From NCBI GenBank assembly GCA_016190255.1, contig JACPQX010000110.1:1-39906 (forward strand): a stretch of DNA of 39,906 nucleotides, given 5' to 3'. How positions within the stretch are numbered: the first letter of the stretch is position 1; every line of letters begins with the position of its first letter. Both the position numbers and the translations under genes were made by a program. The notes beneath the pieces are model-generated. The model made no database searches. It was not told where the DNA came from and saw nothing but the letters and a program-made list of their open reading frames with translations. Source of the stretch: Candidatus Methylomirabilis oxygeniifera. GTDB lineage: Bacteria; Methylomirabilota; Methylomirabilia; Methylomirabilales; Methylomirabilaceae. Of this stretch, positions 17,725-26,479 are shown piece by piece.

Positions 17725-18848
17725 GCGTCGGGAAGCTCCCCCAGCCGAACGGAAAGTGCAAGCGGCCGGCCATCCCGAAGCAACTCGATCTTCACCTTGT
17801 CCCCTACCTTGTGCTCAGCGTCCAGGAACGCCGTCATCTCGTCGACCGATTGCACCTTGCGCCCATCGATCTTGATGATGATGTCCCCCCCTACACTGAC
17901 GAGCATGTTACCGAACCGTATTCGCTTCGTGCTCCCCTTGATTCCTGCGCGGCCGGCGGGGCCTTTCGGCGAAACCTGAACGACCATAACCCCCTCCTGC
18001 GCCGCGAGCTTCAGGGCCTTGGCCACCTCGGGTGTGATATCTAAACCGGAGATCCCAAGCCACGGATGGCTCACCCGCCCCCTGGCGATCAATTGGGGGA
18101 GGAGCCGCTTCGCGGTGTTCACCGGTATGGCGAAGCCGATCCCGACCGACCCGCCACTCGGCGTGTAGATGGCGCTGTTGATTCCGATGACCTCGCCCCG
18201 TGAGTTCAGCAGCGGCCCACCCGAGTTGCCGGGATTGATCGGCGCGTCCGTCTGGATGATCCCGCGAATCTGGCGTCCGCTGTCGGAGCGCAACATCCGA
18301 CCCACCGAGCTCACCACACCGCGCGTGACGGTCCGATCCAGGCCGAACGGATTCCCGATGGCGATCGCCATCTGCCCGACCTGGAGGGCATCGCTATTGC
18401 CCAACTTCAGGGGAGAGAGCTTCTCCTTCGGAACGTCGATCTTGATCACCGCCAGATCGTTGCTGGAATCACGGCCGACCAACTTCGCACGAACCTTGCT
18501 CTTGTCGGTCAGCGTCACCTCCAGGCTATCGGCCTCCTCGACCACGTGGTTGTTGGTCAAGATGTATCCGCGATCATCAACGACGAAGCCCGACCCGGTC
18601 CCTTTCTGCGGCACCGGATTGAAAAAGAAATCATAGGCGAGGGCCGTGCTGGTGATGTGTACGACGCCCGGGCCGGCACGCTTATAGACAGAGATTACAA
18701 TCTGCTCCTCCGGGCTGAGTCCCTGAACCTCTGGTTGGGGCTTTTGTGCATGAACGAGGCCCGCAACGCCAATCACCCCAAGGGCCAAGACCGCGGCAGT
18801 CAGCGCGCGCCGAATCCGTGCAGAAACAGCGACAGTCATGAGTCTCAC
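17721..18848 (-). CDS. HtrA/DegP-type serine protease (S1C, PDZ)
   Basis: TGSGFVVDDRGYILTNNHVVEEAD, SSNDLAVIKID, QTDAPINPGNSGGPLLNSRGEVIGINSAI, then a PDZ domain. Confidence 0.93.
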   Translation of the reverse strand: MRLMTVAVSARIRRALTAAVLALGVIGVAGLVHAQKPQPEVQGLSPEEQIVISVYKRAGPGVVHITSTALAYDFFFNPVPQKGTGSGFVVDDRGYILTNNHVVEEADSLEVTLTDKSKVRAKLVGRDSSNDLAVIKIDVPKEKLSPLKLGNSDALQVGQMAIAIGNPFGLDRTVTRGVVSSVGRMLRSDSGRQIRGIIQTDAPINPGNSGGPLLNSRGEVIGINSAIYTPSGGSVGIGFAIPVNTAKRLLPQLIARGRVSHPWLGISGLDITPEVAKALKLAAQEGVMVVQVSPKGPAGRAGIKGSTKRIRFGNMLVSVGGDIIIKIDGRKVQSVDEMTAFLDAEHKVGDKVKIELLRDGRPLALSVRLGELPDA

Positions 18849-18879
18849 GTCCAGTTCACGACGAAGGGCTCGAAAACAA

Positions 18880-18900
18880 AAGTGGACCCTCGGTCCACTT
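18880..18900. promoter_or_regulatory. Perfect 9-bp inverted repeat over the predicted htrA transcription start (operator candidate)
   Basis: AAGTGGACC ctc GGTCCACTT. Confidence 0.6.
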
Positions 18901-18905
18901 CATTC

Positions 18906-18934
18906 ACTGTAGTCCACAACTGTTGGCTTGTCAA
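18906..18934 (-). promoter_or_regulatory. Putative htrA promoter
   Basis: On the minus strand: TTGACA (18934..18929), 17 nt, TACAGT (18911..18906). Confidence 0.6.
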
Positions 18935-19046
18935 CGCCCAAGCCCGGCGCTCTTCCTCCTTTTCCCCCCGGTCCACAAGACCCTATGAGATCCGCGATAC
19001 CCCCCAGGTCAAACGAACGTCGCGAGGAGTGACCATGCGACACCGC

Positions 19047-19196
19047 CTACTGTTTCGAAGCGTACTTCTCCGGTGTCTGCTCGAAGGCCCGCTTGCACGC
19101 CTGAGCGCAGAAATAGTAGGTTGTACCCTGATAGACGGCGGTAGCGGGCGCGCGCTTTTCATCCACCATCATTCCACAAACTGGATCCTTCGACAT
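19047..19196 (-). CDS. YHS-domain protein
   Basis: MSKDPVCGMMVDEKRAPATAVYQGTTYYFCAQACKRAFEQTPEKYASKQ; SD gagggagag. Confidence 0.85.
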   Translation of the reverse strand: MSKDPVCGMMVDEKRAPATAVYQGTTYYFCAQACKRAFEQTPEKYASKQ

Positions 19197-19260
19197 CTCG
19201 TCTCTCCCTCGAAAGGCATCACTGAACCTCACCCTTCACCCGGCCCCTCTCCCCACAACT

Positions 19261-19719
19261 CTATCGCCAGGGCCCATACCGGGCGTACTTGGCGTCGATG
19301 GCCGCCTTGATCTCGGGAATTCTCTTCCCCTGCTTGTACATTGCATACGCCTCCAGCGTAATGTCCTGGCACATGTCTCACCCGAACGCGTGTCGATCCA
19401 CGTAGCAGTCGAGATTGTTCTGATGCCTGTGCGACTTGAAACAGCCACAGTAGCAGGGCATCTGCTCGATCAGCTCGGGGACCTCCCTCGCAATCCGGTA
19501 CGCCCGGGCCGTCTTCCCCTGAAACAGCGCCGGCGAAAGCGTTGCGGGACGCGGACGCCTCGGAATCGCCGGAAGGGCTCGACCGCCATGCTCCGCCGCG
19601 TGTGCGGCCGGCCCTCGCCCCGACCTCGATCCGACGAGGAAGCCAAGGAGGCTCCCTGCGAGAGCCCTGAGCACCCGTCGTCGATCAAGTTGTTGAGATG
19701 ATCCTTGCCGTTCGTCCAT
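19261..19719 (-). CDS. PCYCGC-motif protein, Tat-type signal, candidate selenoprotein with in-frame UGA at 19378..19380
   Basis: AGGAGG SD 7 nt before ATG; RRRVLRALAG N-terminus; PCYCGCFKSHRHQNNLDCYVDRHAFG-[TGA]-DMCQDITLEAYAMYKQGKRIPEIKAAIDAKYARYGPWR*. The same frame continues family-like sequence for 38 codons after the TGA. Confidence 0.75.
19344..19363 (-). promoter_or_regulatory. Candidate bacterial SECIS stem-loop
   Basis: CAU-(U bulge)-ACGC-[UGGAG]-GCGU-AUG; loop begins 22 nt after the UGA, G at loop position 2. Confidence 0.55.
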
Positions 19720-19788
19720 GCGGCTCCCTCCTGTAGCAGCGTCTCAGGAAACGTGAAGGTGGTCAGGGCGCAGGCCGCTCGATCCCCC

Positions 19789-22341
19789 TCACCCATTTCT
19801 CTCCCCTGCTGGAGGAGAGGTGAGCGGGGTGGGCCGGAAGCGTCGCAGCCGCAGCGCATTGCCGACCACCGTGACGGAGGAGAGCGCCATGGCCGCCCCC
19901 GCGAGGACCGGGCTCAACAGCATCCCGAACACCGGATAGAGCACACCGGCGGCCACCGGGATCAGGACGACGTTGTACGCGAACGCCCAGAACAGGTTCT
20001 GTTTGATGTTCCGCATCGTCTGTTTGCTCAATTGGAGGGCGGTCACGACGCTTCGCAGGTCGCCGCCGATCAGCGTGATATCCGCCGCCTCCATCGCTAC
20101 GTCGGTCCCGGTCCCGATGGCGATCCCGACATCGGCCTGCGCCAGGGCGGGGGCGTCATTGATCCCATCACCCACCATCGCCACCAACTTCCCCTGCTCC
20201 TGAAGCCTCCGAACCTCCAATGCCTTGTGTTCCGGCAAGACCTCTGCCAACACGCGATCGATCCCGATCTGTCTGGCGATCGCCTCGGCGGTTCGGGGGT
20301 TATCGCCCGTGATCATGGCGACCTCGATACCCAGGCGACGCAGGGCGGCCACTGCCGCTTTCGAATGCGGCTTGACGGTGTCGGCCACGGCCACGATCCC
20401 AAGCAGTTGGCCGTCAGCGGCGACAAACATCGGGGTCTTCCCCTGCCCAGAGAGCGTTTCAGCCGGCTCAGCAATCCCTGTCAGGTCAATCCCGCGCTCT
20501 TGCATCAGGCGAAGATTGCCGAGGAGCACCTCCCTCCCCTCCGCGACCGCCCTGATCCCATAGCCCGGGATCGCCTTGAACTCTTGCGGTCCGGTCAACT
20601 CGAGACCCTCTTCCTTTGCGCGCTCGACGATCGCCTCCCCAAGCGGGTGCTCGGACCCCTTTTCCGCCGACGCCGCCATCCTCAACAGCTCACGCTGCTC
20701 AGGGTTCATGGTTGATAGTTCAGGGTTCAGAGAAGAGATGGGGACCTCTGTCTGTGAACTATGAACTGTGAACTGTGAACTCGCAATAATGTCGGTGACC
20801 GACGGGTGGCCGACAGTCAGCGTACCGGTCTTATCGAAGACGACCACCCCAACCCGACATGCCTGCTCCAGGCTCTCGGCGTTCTTGATCAGCACACCGT
20901 GGTCTGCCCCCCTTCCGGTTCCGACCATAATCGACGTGGGGGTGGCAAGACCCAAGGCGCAGGGGCAAGCGATCACCAGGACGGCCACGAAATTAGAAAG
21001 CGCGAACAGGAACGAAGGCTCTGGGCCAAGGAAAAGCCAGACACCGAACGTCACGACCGCGATCACGAGGACGATCGGCACGAAGACCCCGGCGATCTTG
21101 TCCACCAGCCGCTGGATGGGCGCCTTTGAGCCCTGGGCCTGTTCGACCAATCGGACGATCTGAGCCAGGGCGGTCTCCCGTCCCACCTTGATGGCCTCGA
21201 AGGTGAAGCTGCCTGTCTTGTTCAAGGTTGCCCCGATCACCGGATCCCCCGGACCCTTCTCCACTGGAAGGCTCTCGCCGGTCAGCATCGATTCATCGAG
21301 GGCCGATCTGCCCTCGCGGATGACCCCGTCCACCGGCACCTTCTCCCCGGGCCGAACCAGGACGAGGTCACCGGCCCGGACCTCCTCCACCGGGATGTCT
21401 TGCTCCAGGCCGCCACGGATCACCCGCGCGGTCTTGGCCTGGAGCCCCATCAGTCTCCTGATCGCCTCGGAGGTCCGACCTTTGGCCTTGGCCTCAAGCC
21501 AGCGGCCCATGACGATGAGGGTCATGAGGATCGCCGCGGTGTCGTAGTAGGTCATCGCCTCCATCCCATGAGGAGCGATGGCCGCGGGGAAGAAGGTCAG
21601 GGCGACACTGTAGAGGTAGGCGGCGTTCGTGCCGATCGACACGAGGGTGTTCATGTCGGCAGTCTTGTGTTTCAGGGTCGTCCAGAATCCTCGATGGAAC
21701 TGCCAGCCGACCCAGAACTGAACCGGCGTGGTGAGCAACAGGAGCACGAAGGAGTTCGACAGAACCGCCGGCGCCCATGGAAACCAGTTGGGAAAGCTTC
21801 CCAACAGAACCGGGACGCTCAGAGCCGACCCGACCAGGAATTTGGTTCGAAGGAGGCCGATCTCCGCCTCCCGCGCCCCCTCTTCCCGATCGGGCGATGC
21901 GGACGCGGACGCCGCCGCCAGATCCGGCACTCGATACCCTGCCTCCTCGATCGCCTTCCGGAAACTGGCCGGCTCAGCGACCGAAGGAAGGTACGACACC
22001 GTGGCACGCTCTGCGGCGAAGTTCACCTCGGCGCTCACGACACCGGGGGTCTTCATAAGCGCGTTCTCGATCCGTTGGACGCAGGAGGCACAGCTCATTC
22101 CCTGAATCGGTATCTCAATCTGCGTAGCGAACCCGACCATCTCAGGATCTTTTCGCCTGATCTCCAGCGGCCTCAGTGACACGGCCTCGACCGCGGATCC
22201 GGATAGATAACGATCCGGCGACTTGTCGAACGTCTCCTTGCAGGCGGCCGCGCAGAAATAGTAGTCCACTCCTTTGTAGCGGCTCGTGCCGGCCGCCTCC
22301 TCCGGGAGCACCTCCATGCCACAGATCGGATCTATTGCCAT
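19789..22341 (-). CDS. copA: Copper-type P1B ATPase with N-terminal YHS and HMA domains
   Basis: [38 protein letters not shown] (YHS); [15 protein letters not shown] (HMA); [57 protein letters not shown]. Start at 22341, not 22623. Confidence 0.93.
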   Translation of the reverse strand: MAIDPICGMEVLPEEAAGTSRYKGVDYYFCAAACKETFDKSPDRYLSGSAVEAVSLRPLEIRRKDPEMVGFATQIEIPIQGMSCASCVQRIENALMKTPGVVSAEVNFAAERATVSYLPSVAEPASFRKAIEEAGYRVPDLAAASASASPDREEGAREAEIGLLRTKFLVGSALSVPVLLGSFPNWFPWAPAVLSNSFVLLLLTTPVQFWVGWQFHRGFWTTLKHKTADMNTLVSIGTNAAYLYSVALTFFPAAIAPHGMEAMTYYDTAAILMTLIVMGRWLEAKAKGRTSEAIRRLMGLQAKTARVIRGGLEQDIPVEEVRAGDLVLVRPGEKVPVDGVIREGRSALDESMLTGESLPVEKGPGDPVIGATLNKTGSFTFEAIKVGRETALAQIVRLVEQAQGSKAPIQRLVDKIAGVFVPIVLVIAVVTFGVWLFLGPEPSFLFALSNFVAVLVIACPCALGLATPTSIMVGTGRGADHGVLIKNAESLEQACRVGVVVFDKTGTLTVGHPSVTDIIASSQFTVHSSQTEVPISSLNPELSTMNPEQRELLRMAASAEKGSEHPLGEAIVERAKEEGLELTGPQEFKAIPGYGIRAVAEGREVLLGNLRLMQERGIDLTGIAEPAETLSGQGKTPMFVAADGQLLGIVAVADTVKPHSKAAVAALRRLGIEVAMITGDNPRTAEAIARQIGIDRVLAEVLPEHKALEVRRLQEQGKLVAMVGDGINDAPALAQADVGIAIGTGTDVAMEAADITLIGGDLRSVVTALQLSKQTMRNIKQNLFWAFAYNVVLIPVAAGVLYPVFGMLLSPVLAGAAMALSSVTVVGNALRLRRFRPTPLTSPPAGERNG
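20703..20783. repeat. Two-armed inverted heptanucleotide array inside the copA coding sequence
   Basis: ggttcatggttgatagttcagggttcagag, about 19 nt, ctgtgaactatgaactgtgaactgtgaactcg; translated in frame as [29 protein letters not shown]. Confidence 0.88.
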
Positions 22342-23531
22342 CGACGCTTCTCCCGAGCCCCTCGTTCGCCGCCCATCTGCTCCCGATCGGTCCACCCGCC
22401 CAACAGCAGGCCCAGGGGCCGTGGAATCTCCGCCCAGACACGGTCGGCGAAGGACCTGTAGCTCTCCTGCCCCATCAAGACCTTCCTGTAGAAGTCGATT
22501 GCCCCGGGGCGCCGCTTCAGCGCCTTGAACCAGAGCCAGGGCAGCCGATGAGCTAGGCGGCTGAGTCGGCCGGCCGCCTCGAGTTCCGGCGTGATTCCGG
22601 TCGAGATCGCCGTTTGATACCACGCAAGGTCACCCCCATTTCGCTCGGCGCTGAGGATCGCCCTGGCAGCCAATTGCCCGCTAAGGATCGCATAGTAGAT
22701 CCCCTCTCCAAGAAACGGATCGACGAGGGCGGCCGCATCACCCGTGAGCAGCGCGCGGCCTTGATACAACGGCCCTGAGTTGCCGCCATGTAGCGGGATC
22801 AGCGCCCCGTGGGTCCGCGAAAGTTTCCCTCCGCCGAAGCCGCCCGCCCCCAGGAAGGTCTCCAAACAATGAGATGCGGTCCTCGCCGCCGCGCGGCCGA
22901 CCATCGCGCCAACCGAGGCAACGTCTCGCTTCGGAAAGGCCCAGCAGTAGCCGCCGGAGGCGCGGCCAAGCTCGATCACCACCCGGCCTTTGAGCGCGGG
23001 GGCGGCACCCGCTAATGGAAGGTCAGCATCCAGGCCGACAGCTCGGGCCTTCCGGCGAGTCGAGAAGAGGTCCCTTGCCACAACCCCGGAGGCGCCATCG
23101 GCCCCGACCAAGAAGTCGCCGGCCTCCATCTTGCCATCGACATCGACCTCGACTCGGTTATCCGCTTGCCTCACAGCCCGAACCGTGAGCCCGTCATGGA
23201 GCTCGGCGCCAGCCTCAACCGCCCTCAGGCAGAGCGCTTGATCGAACCGGTCGCGCCAGACCGTGTAGGCCATCGGTTCCCGGATCCTCGCCTCGATCGG
23301 CTCGCGACCGCGGTAGGTGAACGTCAGGCCGGTGATCGTGTCCTCGACGAGGTCCGCCGGATCGAAGTCAAGGAGTCCCGCCACGCGCCGGGACAGGCAT
23401 CCGCCACAGGCCTTGTAGCGAGGCAGCCGCCGACGCTCCAGTAGCAGCACCCTCGCGCCTGCCTGCGCCAACCCACGAGCAGCCGTGGCCCCGGCCGGCC
23501 CTCCCCCTACGACGATCGTATCGTATCGCAC
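22332..23531 (-). CDS. Geranylgeranyl reductase family FAD-dependent oxidoreductase
   Basis: [95 protein letters not shown] start. Confidence 0.88.
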   Translation of the reverse strand: MRYDTIVVGGGPAGATAARGLAQAGARVLLLERRRLPRYKACGGCLSRRVAGLLDFDPADLVEDTITGLTFTYRGREPIEARIREPMAYTVWRDRFDQALCLRAVEAGAELHDGLTVRAVRQADNRVEVDVDGKMEAGDFLVGADGASGVVARDLFSTRRKARAVGLDADLPLAGAAPALKGRVVIELGRASGGYCWAFPKRDVASVGAMVGRAAARTASHCLETFLGAGGFGGGKLSRTHGALIPLHGGNSGPLYQGRALLTGDAAALVDPFLGEGIYYAILSGQLAARAILSAERNGGDLAWYQTAISTGITPELEAAGRLSRLAHRLPWLWFKALKRRPGAIDFYRKVLMGQESYRSFADRVWAEIPRPLGLLLGGWTDREQMGGERGAREKRRWQ

Positions 23532-23548
23532 TACACGCTCCCGCGACC

Positions 23549-23827
23549 CTACCGCGTATACCGCGAAAAGACCTCGAGGAGTTCCTCGATCTTCTTCTGG
23601 CGATCCCCTGCACGCCCGGAGGCCACCGCGTCGGCCACGCACGACTCGATGTGACGCCCGAGGAGGATCTTGCTCACCTGCTCCAGGGCCCCCTGGATGG
23701 CCGAGATCTGCAAGAGGATATCGACGCAGTACTTCTCCTCCTCCACCATCCGCCGGACCCCTTGCACCTGGCCCTCGATTCGGTTCAGGCGCGCCATCGC
23801 CTTCTGCTTCGTCGTCTCGTCGATCAC
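23549..23827 (-). CDS. csoR: CsoR/RcnR-family metal-sensing repressor (DUF156)
   Basis: ARLNRIEGQVQGVRRMVEEEKYCVDILLQISAIQGALEQVSKILLGRHIESCVADAV; Cys-His-Cys ligand set typical of CsoR. GTG start after a GGAGGGG-type SD. Confidence 0.9.
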   Translation of the reverse strand: MIDETTKQKAMARLNRIEGQVQGVRRMVEEEKYCVDILLQISAIQGALEQVSKILLGRHIESCVADAVASGRAGDRQKKIEELLEVFSRYTR

Positions 23828-23857
23828 CGCCCCTCCTCCTTCTTGACGCGGATTGGA

Positions 23858-23879
23858 ATACTCTACTCCTGTAGGGTAT
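23858..23879. promoter_or_regulatory. Putative CsoR operator
   Basis: ATACTCTA-ctcctg-TAGGGTAT, 7/8 matched inverted repeat just upstream of csoR. Confidence 0.6.
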
Positions 23880-23907
23880 ACCATACGGGGCAGATTGTCA
23901 AGGCTCT

Positions 23908-24438
23908 TTACCCAGGCAGAACGCCAAGCTCCCGCAACCGGCTCATGACTAGGGCTGCGGACTGCTCGGGGCTTTCCTTATCGGTATGAAGGGTCAGTTC
24001 CGGAGACGGCGGAGGTTCATATGGGTCGGAGATCCCCGTGAAGGCAGAAATCTCGCCCGCCACGGCCCTTCGATACAGTCCCTTGGTGTCCCTGCCCATG
24101 CAGACCTCGATAGGGCAGTGTACATACACCTCAACGAAGCGTCCGATCTCCCTCCTCGCGGCCTCCCGCGCAGCCCGGTAGGGTGAGATGGCTGCGACGA
24201 GGGTCGCCACCCCATTCCTGGTGAGCAGCTTGCTGACGAAAGCGATCCTTCGGATGTTCTCGTCCCGATCAGCCTTGCTGAACCCAAGGCCACGGCTGAG
24301 ATTCTCCCGCACCACGTCGCCATCCAAGACCTCCACCTGAAGGCCGCGCTCCCGGAGCATTCGTGCAACGGCTTGAGCGATCGTGCTCTTCCCCGCGCAG
24401 GACAGACCTGTGAACCACACGGTGAAGCCCGACTTCAT
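23908..24438 (-). CDS. cysC: Adenylylsulfate kinase
   Basis: [92 protein letters not shown]. Confidence 0.95.
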   Translation of the reverse strand: MKSGFTVWFTGLSCAGKSTIAQAVARMLRERGLQVEVLDGDVVRENLSRGLGFSKADRDENIRRIAFVSKLLTRNGVATLVAAISPYRAAREAARREIGRFVEVYVHCPIEVCMGRDTKGLYRRAVAGEISAFTGISDPYEPPPSPELTLHTDKESPEQSAALVMSRLRELGVLPG

Positions 24439-24617
24439 CTCAGTCTCACTTGAGGCCCAACGGGTACGACTACTATGGCCTGGCCATCTGCGCGAAGAAG
24501 GTCTCCGCCCGCTTGCGGATCTCCCTCGGTGTCAGATCCTCCTTGTGTGTCGCCATCCCCCATTCATGGCCGACTCGCCCTCCCCACCAATGGGGGGAAA
24601 GGGCAAGAGCGGAAGGT

Positions 24618-25577
24618 TTATGAGCCGGGTTCGAAGACCTCGTTCAGGCTGCTCCTGGAGGCGCCGGGCCTCACCCCCCCGCCAATTACGTAGATCTTGC
24701 CTGCGACGGCCGCCGCGCCGAGGCCGTGTCGCGCCGCCGGCATCGGGGCCATGCCGGTCCAGCGGTCAGCGCCCGGATTGTACGCCTCAGTCTGCGCGAA
24801 CGTTCCCGCCGATTCCTCGCCGCCGAAAACAAACAGGCGCCCACCCAGGGCGACCGCCGCGATCCCGCCCCTAGCGGTCGGCATCGGCCGCCGCGCCTCC
24901 CAGCGGTCGGCCGCGGGATCGTAGACTTCGGTGGCGGCCAGATTCCGACTCATCGACCCGATACGGCCGCCGACGACATAGACCTTGCCGCCAAGGGCGG
25001 CGGCCGCCAAATGATCGCGGCCCGTCGGCATCGGCGCCCGCGACCGCCAGGAGTCAGCCACCGGGTCGTATTCCTCGTTGGTCGTGAAGACCTGCCCGTC
25101 CTTGCCTCCGACGGCGTAAAGTTTCCCGTTCACCACCGCGACCGCCAATCCGCCGCGCGGCGTCGGCATCGGGCGTCTCGGCTCCCACCGATCGGTCGCC
25201 GGATCGTAGCGGAAGAGCGTCGCCATCGGCTTCCAGGGCCACAGGTCGCGATACCCGCCGACCACATAGAGCTTGCCGTTCAAGGCGACAGCGGCAGTAT
25301 GATGCAGAGGCTCTGGAAGGGGCGCCCGGTCTCGCCACCTATTCAGCGCAGGGTCGTACTCCTGAACGGCATTGGTGACGCCGCCGATGAAAAAGCTCTT
25401 GAACCCTCCGATCACGTAGATCTTTCCCGCGAGAGCCGCCGCAGCTACTTCAGTCCGTTCGACCGGCATCGGCTCGGCGGCACGCCAACTCCCAGGGTGA
25501 GCGGCAAAGGCGCCAAGAGCAATAACGAGGCAGGCCGCGCCGAACGCTCCCGCCAGGAGTGCTACACGTCGATGCAT
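24618..25577 (-). CDS. Kelch-repeat beta-propeller protein, secreted
   Basis: Signal peptide plus repeated GKIYVIGG...YDP..DRW...PMPT units. Confidence 0.9.
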   Translation of the reverse strand: MHRRVALLAGAFGAACLVIALGAFAAHPGSWRAAEPMPVERTEVAAAALAGKIYVIGGFKSFFIGGVTNAVQEYDPALNRWRDRAPLPEPLHHTAAVALNGKLYVVGGYRDLWPWKPMATLFRYDPATDRWEPRRPMPTPRGGLAVAVVNGKLYAVGGKDGQVFTTNEEYDPVADSWRSRAPMPTGRDHLAAAALGGKVYVVGGRIGSMSRNLAATEVYDPAADRWEARRPMPTARGGIAAVALGGRLFVFGGEESAGTFAQTEAYNPGADRWTGMAPMPAARHGLGAAAVAGKIYVIGGGVRPGASRSSLNEVFEPGS

Positions 25578-25599
25578 CCTTCCCTCCTCCTCAGAGTGA

Positions 25600-25629
25600 T
25601 TGACACGTCCGACCTCACGCTCTTACAAT
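25600..25629 (+). promoter_or_regulatory. Putative promoter, leaderless geometry
   Basis: TTGACA (25600..25605), 18 nt, TACAAT (25624..25629); ATG at 25636. Confidence 0.5.
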
Positions 25630-25635
25630 CGCGTC

Positions 25636-26430
25636 ATGGCAAAAGTGCGGGTCGGCCAGATCGAGATGTTTTACCGGGAAGAGGGCCAGGGTGACCATGT
25701 CGTCTGGATCCAGGGGCTCGGACTGGACCATCGAGGCTGGGCTCTCCAGATCTCCTTCTTCAGTCCGCATTTTCGCTGCCTGACCTTCGATAATCGCGAC
25801 ACAGGGCAGAGCGGCCGTTCACCCGGCCCCTATACGATCAGGACCATGGCCGACGATACCGTCGGCCTCATGGACGCGCTGGCCATCAAGCAAACACACG
25901 TCGTCGGACTCTCGATGGGCGGCGCGGTCGCCCAAGAGCTTGCGATCCACTATCCTGCTCGTGTGAAGCGGCTGGCGTTGGTCGCCACCTACACCTCGGG
26001 CGATCCCAGGGGGACCGACCTTCTCAACTCCTTCATCCAGATGCGGGCCCGATTCACCAGGGAGGAGTACCAACGCGCCATCGGCCCCTGGCTCTTCAGT
26101 TATCAGGACTATCTCATCCCCGGACTGGTGGAGGCGGCGATAAAAAAGGGGATGGACGATCCGTACTTTCTCCCACCCAAGGTCTATGCTCGCCAGGTCG
26201 AGGCAGCGACCACACACTTCACCGAGGATCGCCTGAAACAGATTCAGGCCCCGACACTCATTGTGGCCGGCGAGGACGATCTGCTGACCCCGATGCGCTT
26301 CGCCAGAACGCTTCACGAGAGCATTCCCGGCAGCAGGTTGGCGGTGATCCAGGGCACGGGTCACGGGCTGATCTGGGCACGCGCCGAGGAGTTTAACAAC
26401 CTCCTCCTGTCGTTTCTCAAGGAGGCGTGA
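25636..26430 (+). CDS. Alpha/beta-fold hydrolase
   Basis: VVWIQGLGLDHRGWALQISFFSPHFRCLTFDNRDTGQSG; HVVGLSMGGAVAQELAIHYP; PTLIVAGEDDLLTP; IQGTGHGLIW. Confidence 0.9.
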   Translation: MAKVRVGQIEMFYREEGQGDHVVWIQGLGLDHRGWALQISFFSPHFRCLTFDNRDTGQSGRSPGPYTIRTMADDTVGLMDALAIKQTHVVGLSMGGAVAQELAIHYPARVKRLALVATYTSGDPRGTDLLNSFIQMRARFTREEYQRAIGPWLFSYQDYLIPGLVEAAIKKGMDDPYFLPPKVYARQVEAATTHFTEDRLKQIQAPTLIVAGEDDLLTPMRFARTLHESIPGSRLAVIQGTGHGLIWARAEEFNNLLLSFLKEA

Positions 26431-26450
26431 GTCTAACTTCCCACCCTCGC

Positions 26451-26472
26451 CCTCTCCCTCAAGGGAGAGGGA
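26451..26472. terminator. Hairpin between convergent genes
   Basis: CCCTCTCCC tcaa GGGAGAGGG, without a long T-tract. Confidence 0.4.
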
Positions 26473-26479
26473 TCGTTAG

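Noticed and set aside
19266-19380. Reading the PCYCGC gene as ending at the TGA, or as a simple pseudogene
   Set aside because: The same frame continues with family-like sequence to a normal stop, the SD is good and a SECIS-like hairpin follows; kept as a selenoprotein candidate, though a sequencing error or pseudogene is not excluded.
22342-22623. 94-codon N-terminal extension of the copper ATPase ORF
   Set aside because: Lies over the geranylgeranyl-reductase-like coding sequence; the YHS domain begins at the ATG 22341.
25600-25635. TTG start for the alpha/beta hydrolase
   Set aside because: TTGACA is the -35 element; ATG 25636 begins the conserved domain.
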